Assembly (NCBI RefSeq): GCF_965279055.1
Contig: NZ_OZ257125.1
Location: 4,650,001 to 4,714,000 of the forward strand
Length of the DNA stretch: 64,000 nucleotides
Origin: Hydrocarboniphaga sp965279055
GTDB lineage: Bacteria > Pseudomonadota > Gammaproteobacteria > Nevskiales > Nevskiaceae
Direction of reading: 5' to 3'
Numbering within the stretch: position 1 is the first letter of the stretch; every line of letters starts with the position of its first letter. Made by a program: the position numbers and the translations under genes. Shown here piece by piece: positions 43,079 through 51,092 of the stretch. A model generated the notes under the pieces. It ran no database searches and was not told the DNA's origin. It worked only from the letters and a program-made list of their open reading frames with translations.

Positions 43079-44575
43079 CTATCGTCGCCAGAACGATGGC
43101 GTGAACACCACCAGCAAGGTGAAAACTTCGAGGCGGCCGAGCAGCATCGCGAAGATCAGGATGCCTTTGCCGACCTCACTGACCGGGGCCATGCTCGCGT
43201 TCAAGATTCCGAGACCGGGGCCGGCGTTGTTCATGCAGGCGGCGACGGCGGAAAACGCGGTGGTCGAGTCGAGCCCGGTCGCCATCATCGCGAACGTCAG
43301 CACGATGGTCAGGCCGACGTAGACCGAAAAGAAGCCGCCGACCGCGTAGACGATGTCGTTGGAAACGGTCTTGCCGTCGAATTTGATCAGCAGCTGCGCG
43401 CTCGGATGCACCAGGCGTTGCAGCTCGCGCAGCGCCTGCTTCACGAACAGGATCAGGCGGATCATCTTGACGCCGCCGGCGGTGGAGCCGGAGCAGCCGA
43501 ACATGAAACTCGCCAGTACCACCAGCAGCGGGGTGTAGGTCGGCCAGTGGGTCGGGTCGGCGGTGACGAAGCCGGCGTCGGTGCCGTAGGCGATCAGCTG
43601 GAACATGCCGTGGCGCACCGCGGTGTAGACGTCCGGGTAGGTGTGGTAATAAATCAGCGGCGCGCACACCAGCACGCCGAAGACGCCGAACAGGCTCAGC
43701 CAGACGCGGAACTCGCCGTCGCGCAGATACACCTTCAGGCTTTTGCGATCCCAGGCCAGGTAATGCAGCGCGAAATTGCTGGCGCCGACCAGCATGAAGA
43801 ACATCACCGCGAACTCGATCGCCGGGCTGTTGAAGTAGCCGATGCTGGCGTCGTGCGTGGAAAAGCCACCGGACGACAAGGTCGAGAACGCGTGGCAGAT
43901 CGCGTCGAAGGGGCTCATGCCCAGTGCCCAGTAGACCAGCGCGCAGATCGTCGTCAGCGAGGCGTAGACCATCCACAGCACGCGCGCGGTTTCGGTGATG
44001 CGCGGCGTCAGCTTGGTGTTCTTCATCGGGCCGGGGGTTTCGGCCATGTACAGCTGCATGCCGCCGACGCCCAGCATCGGCAGCACCGCCACCGCCAGCA
44101 CGATGATGCCCATGCCGCCGAGCCAGTGCAGCTGCGCGCGGTAATAGTTGATCGAGCGCGGCAGCTCGTCGATGCCGTCGGGCACGACGGTGGCGCCGGT
44201 GGTGGTCAGGCCCGACACCGACTCGAAGATCGCGTCCAGGCCGGTATGCCAGGCATCCGAGGCGAAGAACAGCGGGATCGCGCCGAACAGGCCGAGCACG
44301 GTCCAGAACAGAACCGTAACCAGGAAACCGTCGCGGATCTTGAGTTCCGCGCGCACCTTGCGCGCCGGCCACCAGATCGCCGCGCCGGTGGCCAGCGTGA
44401 TCCACATCGCCGCCATGAACGCCGGCTCGGTGTTCTCGCCGTAATACAGGCCGACCGCGACGGGCGGCAGCATGGTCAGCGAAAACAGCATCAGCAACAG
44501 GCCGACGAGGCGCTGCACCGCGACGAAGCGGCGCGCGGAGTTCGACCGCCGGCTGGTGTCGCTGTAGACCGTCAA
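43079..44575 (-). CDS. trkH: Trk system potassium uptake protein TrkH
   Basis: Inner-membrane K+ channel subunit gated by TrkA. 498 residues with four M1-P-M2 repeats; filter sequences include TTTGATVVPD, STLSSGGFSTHD, YGTDAGF and NNAGPGLG. GLLLMLFSLTMLPP starts the first helix, GGMGIIVLAVAVLPMLGVGGMQLY is the diagnostic block, and the C-terminus reads TPSFWRR. The start is TTG 44575, overlapping the trkA stop (TTGA). No ATG lies between it and the first helix, so TTG or an internal GTG must be used. Confidence 0.95.
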   Translation of the reverse strand: MTVYSDTSRRSNSARRFVAVQRLVGLLLMLFSLTMLPPVAVGLYYGENTEPAFMAAMWITLATGAAIWWPARKVRAELKIRDGFLVTVLFWTVLGLFGAIPLFFASDAWHTGLDAIFESVSGLTTTGATVVPDGIDELPRSINYYRAQLHWLGGMGIIVLAVAVLPMLGVGGMQLYMAETPGPMKNTKLTPRITETARVLWMVYASLTTICALVYWALGMSPFDAICHAFSTLSSGGFSTHDASIGYFNSPAIEFAVMFFMLVGASNFALHYLAWDRKSLKVYLRDGEFRVWLSLFGVFGVLVCAPLIYYHTYPDVYTAVRHGMFQLIAYGTDAGFVTADPTHWPTYTPLLVVLASFMFGCSGSTAGGVKMIRLILFVKQALRELQRLVHPSAQLLIKFDGKTVSNDIVYAVGGFFSVYVGLTIVLTFAMMATGLDSTTAFSAVAACMNNAGPGLGILNASMAPVSEVGKGILIFAMLLGRLEVFTLLVVFTPSFWRR

Positions 44576-45945
44576 AGGAAGCCGACGCCGACCTGGAACA
44601 GGCGCTCGACTTCGCGCGTGTGCTTCTTGTCGACCAGGAACAGGATCACGTGGTCGTCGGCCTGAATCACGGTGTCGTGATGCGCGATGATGACTTCTTC
44701 GCCGCGCACCACCGCGCCGATCGCGGTGCCCGGCGGCAGCTTGATCTCTTCGACGCGACGGCCGACGACCTTGCTGCTCTTGCGATCGCCGTGCGCCACG
44801 GCTTCGATGGCTTCGGCCGCGCCACGGCGCAGCGAATGTACGCGCACCACGTCGCCGCGACGCACGTGCGCCAGCAACGCGGAGACCGTCGACTGCTGCG
44901 GCGAAATCGCGATGTCGATCGCGCCGCCTTCGACCAGATCAACGTATGAAACACGGTTGATCAGCGACAGCGCCTTGCGCGCGCCGAGGCGCTTGGCCAG
45001 CATGGCCGACAGGATATTGGCTTCGTCGTCGTTGGTGACCGCGCAGAACGCGTCCACGTCCTCGATGTTTTCTTCCAGCAGCAGCTGCTCGTTGGCGGCG
45101 TCGCCATGCAGCACGATGCTGCGGCCGAGCTGCTCGCTCAGGTACACGGCACGCGCCTTGTCGCGCTCGATCAGCTTGACGTGCATCTGGCCCTCGAGCA
45201 CCCGCGCCAGGCGCAGGCCGATGTTGCCGCCGCCGGCGATCATCACGCGCTTCACCGGTTTGTCCTGGCGGCGCAGCTCCGACATGATTTTCGGGATGTG
45301 CTCGGTCGCCGCGACGAAGAACACCTCGTCCTCGGCCTCGATGATGGTGTCGCCTTCGGGGATGATCGGCCGGCCGCGGCGGTAGATCGCGGCGACGCGC
45401 GCGTCCACGTCCGGCAGATGCAGCGGCAGCTCCTTGAGCTGGCGCGACACCAGCGGGCCGCCGTAATAGGCGCGCACCCCGACCAGGCGGACGCGGCCGT
45501 CGGCGAAGTCCACCACCTGCAGCGAGCCGGGATATTCCATCAGCCGGCGGATGTAGTCGGTGACCAGCTGCTCCGGCGAGATATGCAGATCGACCGACAG
45601 CGCGTCACCGTCGAACAGCTTCTTCTCGCGCAGGTATTCCATCGAGCGCACGCGCGCGATCTTGGTCGGCGTCTGGAACAGCACGTGGGCGATCCGGCAG
45701 GCGAGCATGTTGGTCTCGTCGCTGTCGGTCACCGCGATGATCATCTCGGCATCGTCGGCGCCGGCGCGCTTGAGCACGTCCGGGTGCGAGGCGAAGCCGT
45801 GCACGGTGCGGATGTCCAGGCGCTCCTGGAGCTCGGCGAGGTGCTGCGGGTTCTTGTCGACGACGGTGACGTCGTTGTTTTCACGAGCGAGGTTGTCGGC
45901 CAAGGTGCCGCCCACCTGTCCCGCCCCCAGGATAATGATCTTCAC
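44572..45945 (-). CDS. trkA: Trk system potassium regulator TrkA
   Basis: Cytosolic NAD(H)-binding gating subunit of TrkH. GTG 45945 gives 457 residues, almost the length of the E. coli protein. Two RCK units each have a Rossmann start: VKIIILGAGQVGGTLADNL and VMIAGGGNIGLRLARVL. SDETNMLACRIAH, AYYGGPLV, TNDDEANILSAMLAKRLGA and SPQQSTVSALLAHVRRGDV are conserved, as is GTAIGAVVRGEEV in the second TrkA-C domain. It is translationally coupled to trkH. In E. coli, trkA follows rsmB directly; here a Gly/Ala-rich gene on the other strand lies between. Confidence 0.97.
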   Translation of the reverse strand: MKIIILGAGQVGGTLADNLARENNDVTVVDKNPQHLAELQERLDIRTVHGFASHPDVLKRAGADDAEMIIAVTDSDETNMLACRIAHVLFQTPTKIARVRSMEYLREKKLFDGDALSVDLHISPEQLVTDYIRRLMEYPGSLQVVDFADGRVRLVGVRAYYGGPLVSRQLKELPLHLPDVDARVAAIYRRGRPIIPEGDTIIEAEDEVFFVAATEHIPKIMSELRRQDKPVKRVMIAGGGNIGLRLARVLEGQMHVKLIERDKARAVYLSEQLGRSIVLHGDAANEQLLLEENIEDVDAFCAVTNDDEANILSAMLAKRLGARKALSLINRVSYVDLVEGGAIDIAISPQQSTVSALLAHVRRGDVVRVHSLRRGAAEAIEAVAHGDRKSSKVVGRRVEEIKLPPGTAIGAVVRGEEVIIAHHDTVIQADDHVILFLVDKKHTREVERLFQVGVGFL

Positions 45946-46032
45946 TCGGCCGACGTCGTGCACTGGATGCGAAGGCGCGAACCTTACGCCCGCCCTTGTT
46001 GCAGTGCAAGAACGACGGTCAGCCCGCTTTCC

Positions 46033-46062
46033 TTGTCCGGTACGCTAGAGTCCGGCTAGATA
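46033..46062 (+). promoter_or_regulatory. candidate sigma-70 promoter of the Gly/Ala-rich secreted protein gene
   Basis: TTGTCC (46033-46038) and TAGATA (46057-46062) are separated by 18 bases, about 115 bases before the ATG at 46178. This is a pattern match only. Confidence 0.35.
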
Positions 46063-46177
46063 AAGTCTACTGCCGGCCCTGCATTACGCAGTCCATTCAG
46101 CATCCAGTCGGGCAGCTCGCCCGAATCTGGCACCTCTCACCCACCAACCGTCTTCGACGGAAATGCGATCACCTGCC

Positions 46178-46672
46178 ATGAAAAAGCTCTCCTTCCTCGC
46201 CGCCACCCTGGTCATGACGTCACTGCCCGCCCTGGCCGCGGGCGTCAACGCCAGTACCAACGCCAACGCCGCGGTCAATGCCGGCTCGCAGAGCACGGGC
46301 GCCGGTGTCGGCGCGGGTCTCGGTGTCAACGTCGGCGTCGATGCCGGCGCCGCCGCCGCGCAGACCAACGCCGAAATCCGCGGTGGCGCCAGCGCCGCCG
46401 GCTCGGCCGCCGCCAACGGCGCCGCCAAAGTCACCGACGGCGCCAAACACGCCGCCCACGCGACCAAGGACGCCGCGGTGAAGACCGGCCAGGCCGCCAA
46501 GGAAACCGGCGGCAAGGTCGTCCACGGCACCACCGGTGCGGTCGGCGGCCTGCTCGGCGGCGTCGGCGCCGGTGTCGGCGCGACGGTCGGTGCGGTCGGT
46601 GGCGCCAAGCCGTCGGCGGACACCAGCGTCAACGTCAACGCCTCGGTCGACGCCAAGGCCGGCGGCCAGTAA
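46178..46672 (+). CDS. Gly/Ala/Val-rich secreted low-complexity protein
   Basis: 164 residues. A signal peptide (MKKLSFLAATLVMTSLPALAAG, cleavage about residue 21) leads to an unusual mature protein nearly without aromatic residues. The N-terminal part is Asn/Ala/Gly-rich (NASTNANAAVNAGSQSTGAG, GVNVGVDAGAAAA). The centre has an LEA-like Lys/Ala/Thr stretch (KVTDGAKHAAHATKDAAVKT, GQAAKETGGK). A Gly-Val glycine-zipper-like run follows (VGGLLGGVGAGVGATVGAVGG), and the C-terminus repeats the start motif (SVNVNASVDAKAGGQ). No function can be assigned; a glycine-zipper envelope or matrix protein is one possibility. A strong terminator follows. Confidence 0.72.
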   Translation: MKKLSFLAATLVMTSLPALAAGVNASTNANAAVNAGSQSTGAGVGAGLGVNVGVDAGAAAAQTNAEIRGGASAAGSAAANGAAKVTDGAKHAAHATKDAAVKTGQAAKETGGKVVHGTTGAVGGLLGGVGAGVGATVGAVGGAKPSADTSVNVNASVDAKAGGQ

Positions 46673-46693
46673 GCCGTCAGTTACAGCGGATGC

Positions 46694-46721
46694 AAAAAAG
46701 CCGGCGCAAGCCGGCTTTTTT
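46694..46721. terminator. bidirectional rho-independent terminator
   Basis: AAAAAAGCCGGC and GCCGGCTTTTTT form a 12-bp stem around GCAA. It serves the secreted-protein gene on the plus strand and rsmB on the minus strand. Confidence 0.92.
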
Positions 46722-46741
46722 GTGCGCGACATCCGAGGCGA

Positions 46742-48076
46742 CTACGTGTCGCGTTTCGGCGGCTTGGTGAAGCGCGCGTAATAGAAACCGTCGAAGCCGC
46801 CGCCGGGCGCGATGCGGCGGCCGTGGCGGCGCGCCTCGCCCCAGCTGGCATCGATCGGGCTGTGCTTGGCGTCGGGCTGACTCATCAGGAAGCGCTTGGC
46901 GACGTCCTCGCCTTCGGCGGCGAGCACCGAGCAGGTGGCGTAGACCATGATGCCGCCGGGTGCCAGCAGCGGCCATAGCGCCGACAGCAGACGCAGCTGG
47001 CGATCGGCCATGCGCTGGATATCGTCCGGACGGCGCAGCCAGCGGATATCGGGATGACGGCGGATCACGCCGGTGCCCGAGCAGGGCGCGTCGACCAGAA
47101 TGCGATCGAAGGCGCGCTCGTCCCACCAGGTGTTCGGTCGTCCGGCGTCGGCGATGCGCACTTCGGCGCTCAGGCCGAGACGCTGCAGATTTTCATGCAC
47201 GCGCGGCAGCCGCGCCTTGGCGATGTCCAGCGCCAGCACCTCGATCTGCGCGTGCTCCAGCGCATGCGTGGTCTTGCCGCCGGGCGCGGCACAGGCGTCG
47301 AGCAGACGCTGGCCGTCGCGCAGATCGAGCAGCTCGGTCATCAGCTGCGCGGACGCGTCCTGCACCGAGACTTCGCCTTCGGCGAAACCCGGCAGCTGAT
47401 CGACCGGCACCGCTGACTCCAGAATCAATGCATCGGGCGCGGCATCGACGATTTGCGCCGGCAAACCGTCGGCACGCAGCTTGTCGAGATAAGCATCGCG
47501 CGTGAGCTTGCGACGATTCACGCGCAGCACCAGCGGCGCCTGCTCGTTGCTCGAGGCGAGAATGGTTTCCCAGCTGTCCGGCCAGTCCTTGCGCACGCCT
47601 TCGACCAGCCAGGCCGGCGCGCTGTAGGTGGTCTCCGCGTCCTGAGGCAGCGCCGCTTCCAGCGTCTCGCGTTCGCGCTGATAACGGCGCAGCAGCGCGT
47701 TGACCAGACCCACCAGATTCGGCCGCTCCAGCGCGCTGACCGCTTCGACGGTGTCGGCGACCGCGGCGTGCGGCGGGATGCGCATGCGCCGCAGCTGGTA
47801 CAGGCCGACTTCGATCAGGGCCATGATCTCCGGCTCGCGGTCCATGCTCTTGGTCAGCATCTGCGCGGCCAGCGCCCTGAGCTGCGCATGCTCGCGCAGC
47901 ACGCCGTAGGCCATGCTCTTGATCAGCGGCAGATCGCGCTCGGCAATCTGCCGGCGCGCGGTCGCGATCGCATCGTCGAGGCTGTCGCCGGCCAGCACCC
48001 GCGCGACCGCGCGCGCCGCCAGCGCACGCGCGTTGAGTGGTTTTGCCTGTGTCGTGCTGGCGGTTGGCCACACCAT
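46742..48076 (-). CDS. rsmB: 16S rRNA (cytosine-967-C5)-methyltransferase
   Basis: AdoMet-dependent enzyme that methylates C967 of 16S rRNA. ATG 48076 gives 444 residues: an N-terminal NusB-like RNA-binding domain (about 15-150; ARAVARVLAGDSLDDAI, KSMAYGVLREHAQL, EVGLYQLRRMRIPPHAAV) and a C-terminal Rossmann methyltransferase domain. The latter has motif I ACAAPGGKTTHALE, DAPCSGTGVIRRHPDI with its conserved Cys and YATCSVL with the catalytic Cys. It is last in the def-fmt-small Cys protein-rsmB operon. Confidence 0.97.
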   Translation of the reverse strand: MVWPTASTTQAKPLNARALAARAVARVLAGDSLDDAIATARRQIAERDLPLIKSMAYGVLREHAQLRALAAQMLTKSMDREPEIMALIEVGLYQLRRMRIPPHAAVADTVEAVSALERPNLVGLVNALLRRYQRERETLEAALPQDAETTYSAPAWLVEGVRKDWPDSWETILASSNEQAPLVLRVNRRKLTRDAYLDKLRADGLPAQIVDAAPDALILESAVPVDQLPGFAEGEVSVQDASAQLMTELLDLRDGQRLLDACAAPGGKTTHALEHAQIEVLALDIAKARLPRVHENLQRLGLSAEVRIADAGRPNTWWDERAFDRILVDAPCSGTGVIRRHPDIRWLRRPDDIQRMADRQLRLLSALWPLLAPGGIMVYATCSVLAAEGEDVAKRFLMSQPDAKHSPIDASWGEARRHGRRIAPGGGFDGFYYARFTKPPKRDT

Positions 48077-48084
48077 CGTGATGC

Positions 48085-48288
48085 TCAGTTGTTCTGCTGT
48101 TGCTGCTGCTTTTTCAGCGCGCGCCGTGCCAGCACTTCGTTGCAGGCGCGGCGCCACAGCGCCATTTCATCGTCGAAGCCCTCGAGCACACAGACCGCGC
48201 AGCCGCCGTTGCAGCAGTCGGGGCGATAAGGCTCCAGCGGCAGCGGTTCTTCTTCTTCGATGCTCTGCGGCGCGGTCGGGTCGCTCAC
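48085..48288 (-). CDS. small cysteine-rich oxidoreductase-like domain protein
   Basis: 67 residues from GTG 48288, overlapping the fmt stop as GTGA. The sequence has an acidic Pro-rich N-terminus (IEEEEPLPLEPYRP) and then DCCNGGCAVCVLEGFDDEMALW, the CC-x3-C-x2-C core of the oxidoreductase-like N-terminal domain family (PF09791 by memory). A helix and a poly-Gln end (KKQQQQQNN) follow. The four cysteines could bind a metal or an Fe-S cluster. It stands between fmt and rsmB, so it is transcribed with translation-initiation and rRNA-modification genes. Its function is not known to me. Confidence 0.75.
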   Translation of the reverse strand: MSDPTAPQSIEEEEPLPLEPYRPDCCNGGCAVCVLEGFDDEMALWRRACNEVLARRALKKQQQQQNN

Positions 48289-49214
48289 GTGAAGCGCGCT
48301 CCGACCAGCGGACGACCGCGTGAAGCCTGGTCGGCGTCGGTGACCCGGCCGCCGGCCCATTGCAGGGCTTGCAGCACGAGTTGGCCTTCGCCGGTGGCGA
48401 CGACGACACCGTAAGCGTTCGCCGAGATGATCGTGCCGGGCTGCGCGCCGGCAGCGTCTGCAATCGGCTTCGCCGCGAACACGCGCAGACGCTCGGTGCC
48501 GAGCTCGGTCCACGCGATCGGCGCCGGATTGAAAGCGCGCACCAGGCGATCGAGTTCGCTCGCCGGTTTGCTCCAGTCGATGCGCGCTTCGGCCTTGTCG
48601 AACTTGTGCGCGTACGTCACGCCCTCGAGCGGCTGCGCTTCTGGCTTGAGCGTGCCGGCTTCAGCCTGCGCGACCGCCTCGACGATCAGCCGTGCGCCCA
48701 TCGTCTGCAACTGGCCATGCAACTGGTCCGACGTGGTCGTAGCCGTGATCGCGACTTCATCGCGGATCAGCATCGCGCCGGTGTCCAGGCCCGCGTCCAT
48801 CTGCATGATGGTGACACCGCTCAACTCATCGCCGGCGAGGATCGCACGCTGGATCGGCGCGGCGCCGCGCCAGCGCGGCAGCAGCGAGGCGTGAATGTTG
48901 AAGCAGCCGAGCCGCGGCACCTCGAGCACCGCCTGCGGCAGGATCAGGCCGTAGGCGACAACGACCATCAGATCCGGCGCGAGCTTGCGCAGGCCGCCGA
49001 TCGCGGGCTCGTTGCCGCGCAGGCTCGAAGGCTTGTAGGTCGGGATGCCGAGTTCGGCGGCGCGCAGCGCGACCGGCGAGGCCAGTGTTTTCTGGCCGCG
49101 GCCGGCGGGACGATCGGGCTGGGTGTAGACCGCGACGATCTGGTGACCAGCCGCGTGTAGTGCATCGAGCGCCGCCACCGAGAACGCCGGCGTTCCGGCA
49201 AAGACGATCTTCAA
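48285..49214 (-). CDS. fmt: methionyl-tRNA formyltransferase
   Basis: Formylates initiator Met-tRNA using 10-formyl-THF. The 309-residue protein has MKIVFAGTPAFSVAALDAL, VYTQPDRPAGRGQK, the catalytic region CFNIHASLLPRWRGAAPIQRAIL (Asn-His and the SLLPRWRG motif) and DAGLDTGAML with the catalytic Asp. The C-terminal OB-like tRNA domain starts near residue 205 (RAFNPAPIAWTEL). Its start is seven bases after the def stop, and its stop overlaps the next gene. Confidence 0.97.
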   Translation of the reverse strand: MKIVFAGTPAFSVAALDALHAAGHQIVAVYTQPDRPAGRGQKTLASPVALRAAELGIPTYKPSSLRGNEPAIGGLRKLAPDLMVVVAYGLILPQAVLEVPRLGCFNIHASLLPRWRGAAPIQRAILAGDELSGVTIMQMDAGLDTGAMLIRDEVAITATTTSDQLHGQLQTMGARLIVEAVAQAEAGTLKPEAQPLEGVTYAHKFDKAEARIDWSKPASELDRLVRAFNPAPIAWTELGTERLRVFAAKPIADAAGAQPGTIISANAYGVVVATGEGQLVLQALQWAGGRVTDADQASRGRPLVGARFT

Positions 49215-49221
49215 AGCAGGC

Positions 49222-49728
49222 TCACGCGTTTTCGCGCGCCTGCTGCTTGCGCAGCTTTTTGAGAATGCGCTCGCGCTTCAGCGACGACAGGTAATCGATG
49301 TACAGCTTGCCGTCGAGATGATCGATCTCATGCTGGATCGCCTGCGCACGAAGGCCCTCGACGTCCATCTCGTAGGGCTGGCCGTTGCGGTCCAGTGCGC
49401 GCAGCTTGAGGCGGTTGTAGCGCTGCACTTTCTCGCTGGCGTCGGGCACCGACAGGCAGCCTTCGTCCATCTCGACCTTGTCGCCGGCCTCGATCACTTC
49501 GGGGTTGATCATCACGCGCGGCTCGGGCACTTCTTCGCCGGCGTCCATCACCGCCAGGCGCAGGTTGACGCCGACCTGGGTCGCGGCCAGGCCGACGCCG
49601 GGCGCGTCGTACATGGTTTCGAACATGTCGTCGACCAGCTTCTGCAGCGCCGGGCCGAAGTCGACGACCGGCTGCGCCTTGATGCGCAACCGCGGGTCGG
49701 GATGATGAAGAATCGGCATCAGGGCCAT
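49222..49728 (-). CDS. def: peptide deformylase
   Basis: Metalloenzyme that removes the N-formyl group from nascent proteins. 168 residues with all three motifs in order: GVGLAATQVG (about 46-55), EGCLSVPD (about 89-96) whose Cys binds the metal, and QHEIDHLDGKLYIDYLS (about 131-147) with both His ligands and the catalytic Glu. It starts MALMPILHHPDPRLR, the usual N-terminus. It is the first gene of the def-fmt operon and is divergent from the LysM lipoprotein and dprA genes, the conserved gammaproteobacterial arrangement. Confidence 0.98.
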   Translation of the reverse strand: MALMPILHHPDPRLRIKAQPVVDFGPALQKLVDDMFETMYDAPGVGLAATQVGVNLRLAVMDAGEEVPEPRVMINPEVIEAGDKVEMDEGCLSVPDASEKVQRYNRLKLRALDRNGQPYEMDVEGLRAQAIQHEIDHLDGKLYIDYLSSLKRERILKKLRKQQARENA

Positions 49729-49827
49729 GGCTTAGTATTCGAAAGCTGCTACAGATTGATCTACGTAAACCCCCGCTGCCATTCCGGCTTCGATGGGGGA
49801 GCCCGCCGCACGATGGGGACGGCCTGC

Positions 49828-51009
49828 ATGGGAAAGTATAGTCGCTCGCAGAATGAGCAACGCCGGCTCGGCGTCACCGGTCTGGCCGCGCTGCTGGCCG
49901 GCGCCGTCGCCGGCTGCGCCAGCCAGGCGCCGCTGACCAGCGACTCGACCATGGCCGCCACGGAGTCCGCGCCGCTGCCGGCCGCGGAAACGGTGGCGGC
50001 CGGTGATGCCGATTCAAGCCCGCAGCCGGCGGCGCCGGTGGCACTGCGCCCGGGCGCGCCGCTGAACTACGTGGTCAAGCGCGGCGACACCTTGTGGGAC
50101 ATCGCCAACCATTTCCTGCTCGATCCCTGGCAATGGCCGGAGATCTGGTACGTCAACGGCCAGGTGCGCAATCCGCATCTGATCTACCCGGGCGACGTGT
50201 TGCAGCTGAGCGACGTCGACGGCCGGCCGCAGCTGGGCTTTGCCAACGACGGCCGCGACCTCGAGCGGCTGTCGCCGCAGATCCGCGAGCTGCCGCTGGA
50301 CTCGGCGATCCCGACGATCCCGATCGATGCGATCCGCGACTTCCTGCGCGGGCCGCGGCTGGTCACGCCGGAGCAGATGCAGCGCGCGCCCTACCTGCTG
50401 GCTTTCGTCGACGACCACCTGATCGGCGGCGAAGGCACCCTGATCTACGTGCGCCGGCTGCCGCAGCAGGAGCCCTGGAACTACGCGCTGGTGCGGCCGG
50501 GCGAGCCGTATAAAGACCCGGACGACGGCAGCATCATCGGCTACGAGGCGATCCCGATCGCCGCTGTCGACGTCAAGCAGCCGGGCGAGCCGGCCACCGC
50601 GCTGCTGGCGCAGACCTATCGTGAGGCCCTGATCGGCGATCGGCTGCTGCCGGTGGAGGCCGACGCCTTCCAGGCGGATTTCTATCCGCATGCGCCGGAT
50701 CATGCGATCGGCGGCCGCATCATCGCCGCGTTCAACGGCCTGTCGCAGATCAGCCAGTTCCAGGTGGTGGCGATCAACCGCGGCAGCAATCACGGCGTCG
50801 AGCCCGGCCACGTGCTGCAGATCATGCAGGCCGGCGCGCGCGTCGCCGATCCCTACGGCAGCAAGAAAGTCCGGTTGCCGGACCAGCCGGCCGGTCAGAT
50901 GCTGGTGTTCAAGACCACGCCGCGGCTGTCCTATGCGCTGGTGATGAGCGTGACCCGGCCGGCGCATCTGCTCGACAAGGTCGAGAAGCCGCTGCCGACG
51001 ACGCGGTAG
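49828..51009 (+). CDS. LysM-domain lipoprotein
   Basis: Predicted outer-membrane lipoprotein that binds peptidoglycan. From ATG 49828 (GGGGAC about ten bases upstream; ATG 49813 also possible) it has 393 residues. The lipobox is AVAGC, followed by an Ala/Pro-rich linker. One LysM unit lies at about residues 78-128 (YVVKRGDTLWDIANHFLLDP, YVNGQVRNPHLIYPGDVLQL). The large C-terminal region has no domain I recognise (GGRIIAAFNGLSQISQFQ, NRGSNHGVEPGHVLQIM). This type of gene lies before dprA in many gammaproteobacteria. It may guide wall remodelling, which is inference. Confidence 0.9.
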   Translation: MGKYSRSQNEQRRLGVTGLAALLAGAVAGCASQAPLTSDSTMAATESAPLPAAETVAAGDADSSPQPAAPVALRPGAPLNYVVKRGDTLWDIANHFLLDPWQWPEIWYVNGQVRNPHLIYPGDVLQLSDVDGRPQLGFANDGRDLERLSPQIRELPLDSAIPTIPIDAIRDFLRGPRLVTPEQMQRAPYLLAFVDDHLIGGEGTLIYVRRLPQQEPWNYALVRPGEPYKDPDDGSIIGYEAIPIAAVDVKQPGEPATALLAQTYREALIGDRLLPVEADAFQADFYPHAPDHAIGGRIIAAFNGLSQISQFQVVAINRGSNHGVEPGHVLQIMQAGARVADPYGSKKVRLPDQPAGQMLVFKTTPRLSYALVMSVTRPAHLLDKVEKPLPTTR

Positions 51010-51036
51010 TCAGCAACCCGGCTTCACCCGGCTTGC
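51006..51036. repeat. family A repeat, degenerate copy
   Basis: GTAGTCAGCAACCCGGCTTCACCCGGCTTGC keeps the spacing and the AACCCGG and TTCACCCGG blocks of family A but has lost most pairing. Its TAG is the stop of the LysM gene, as with the copies at 18575 and 37944. Confidence 0.4.
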
Positions 51037-51092
51037 GGGCGGACGAGACGCCCTTCCTTGTCGGGCACCGGCGCCGGCCCTAGCGTCGGGCG

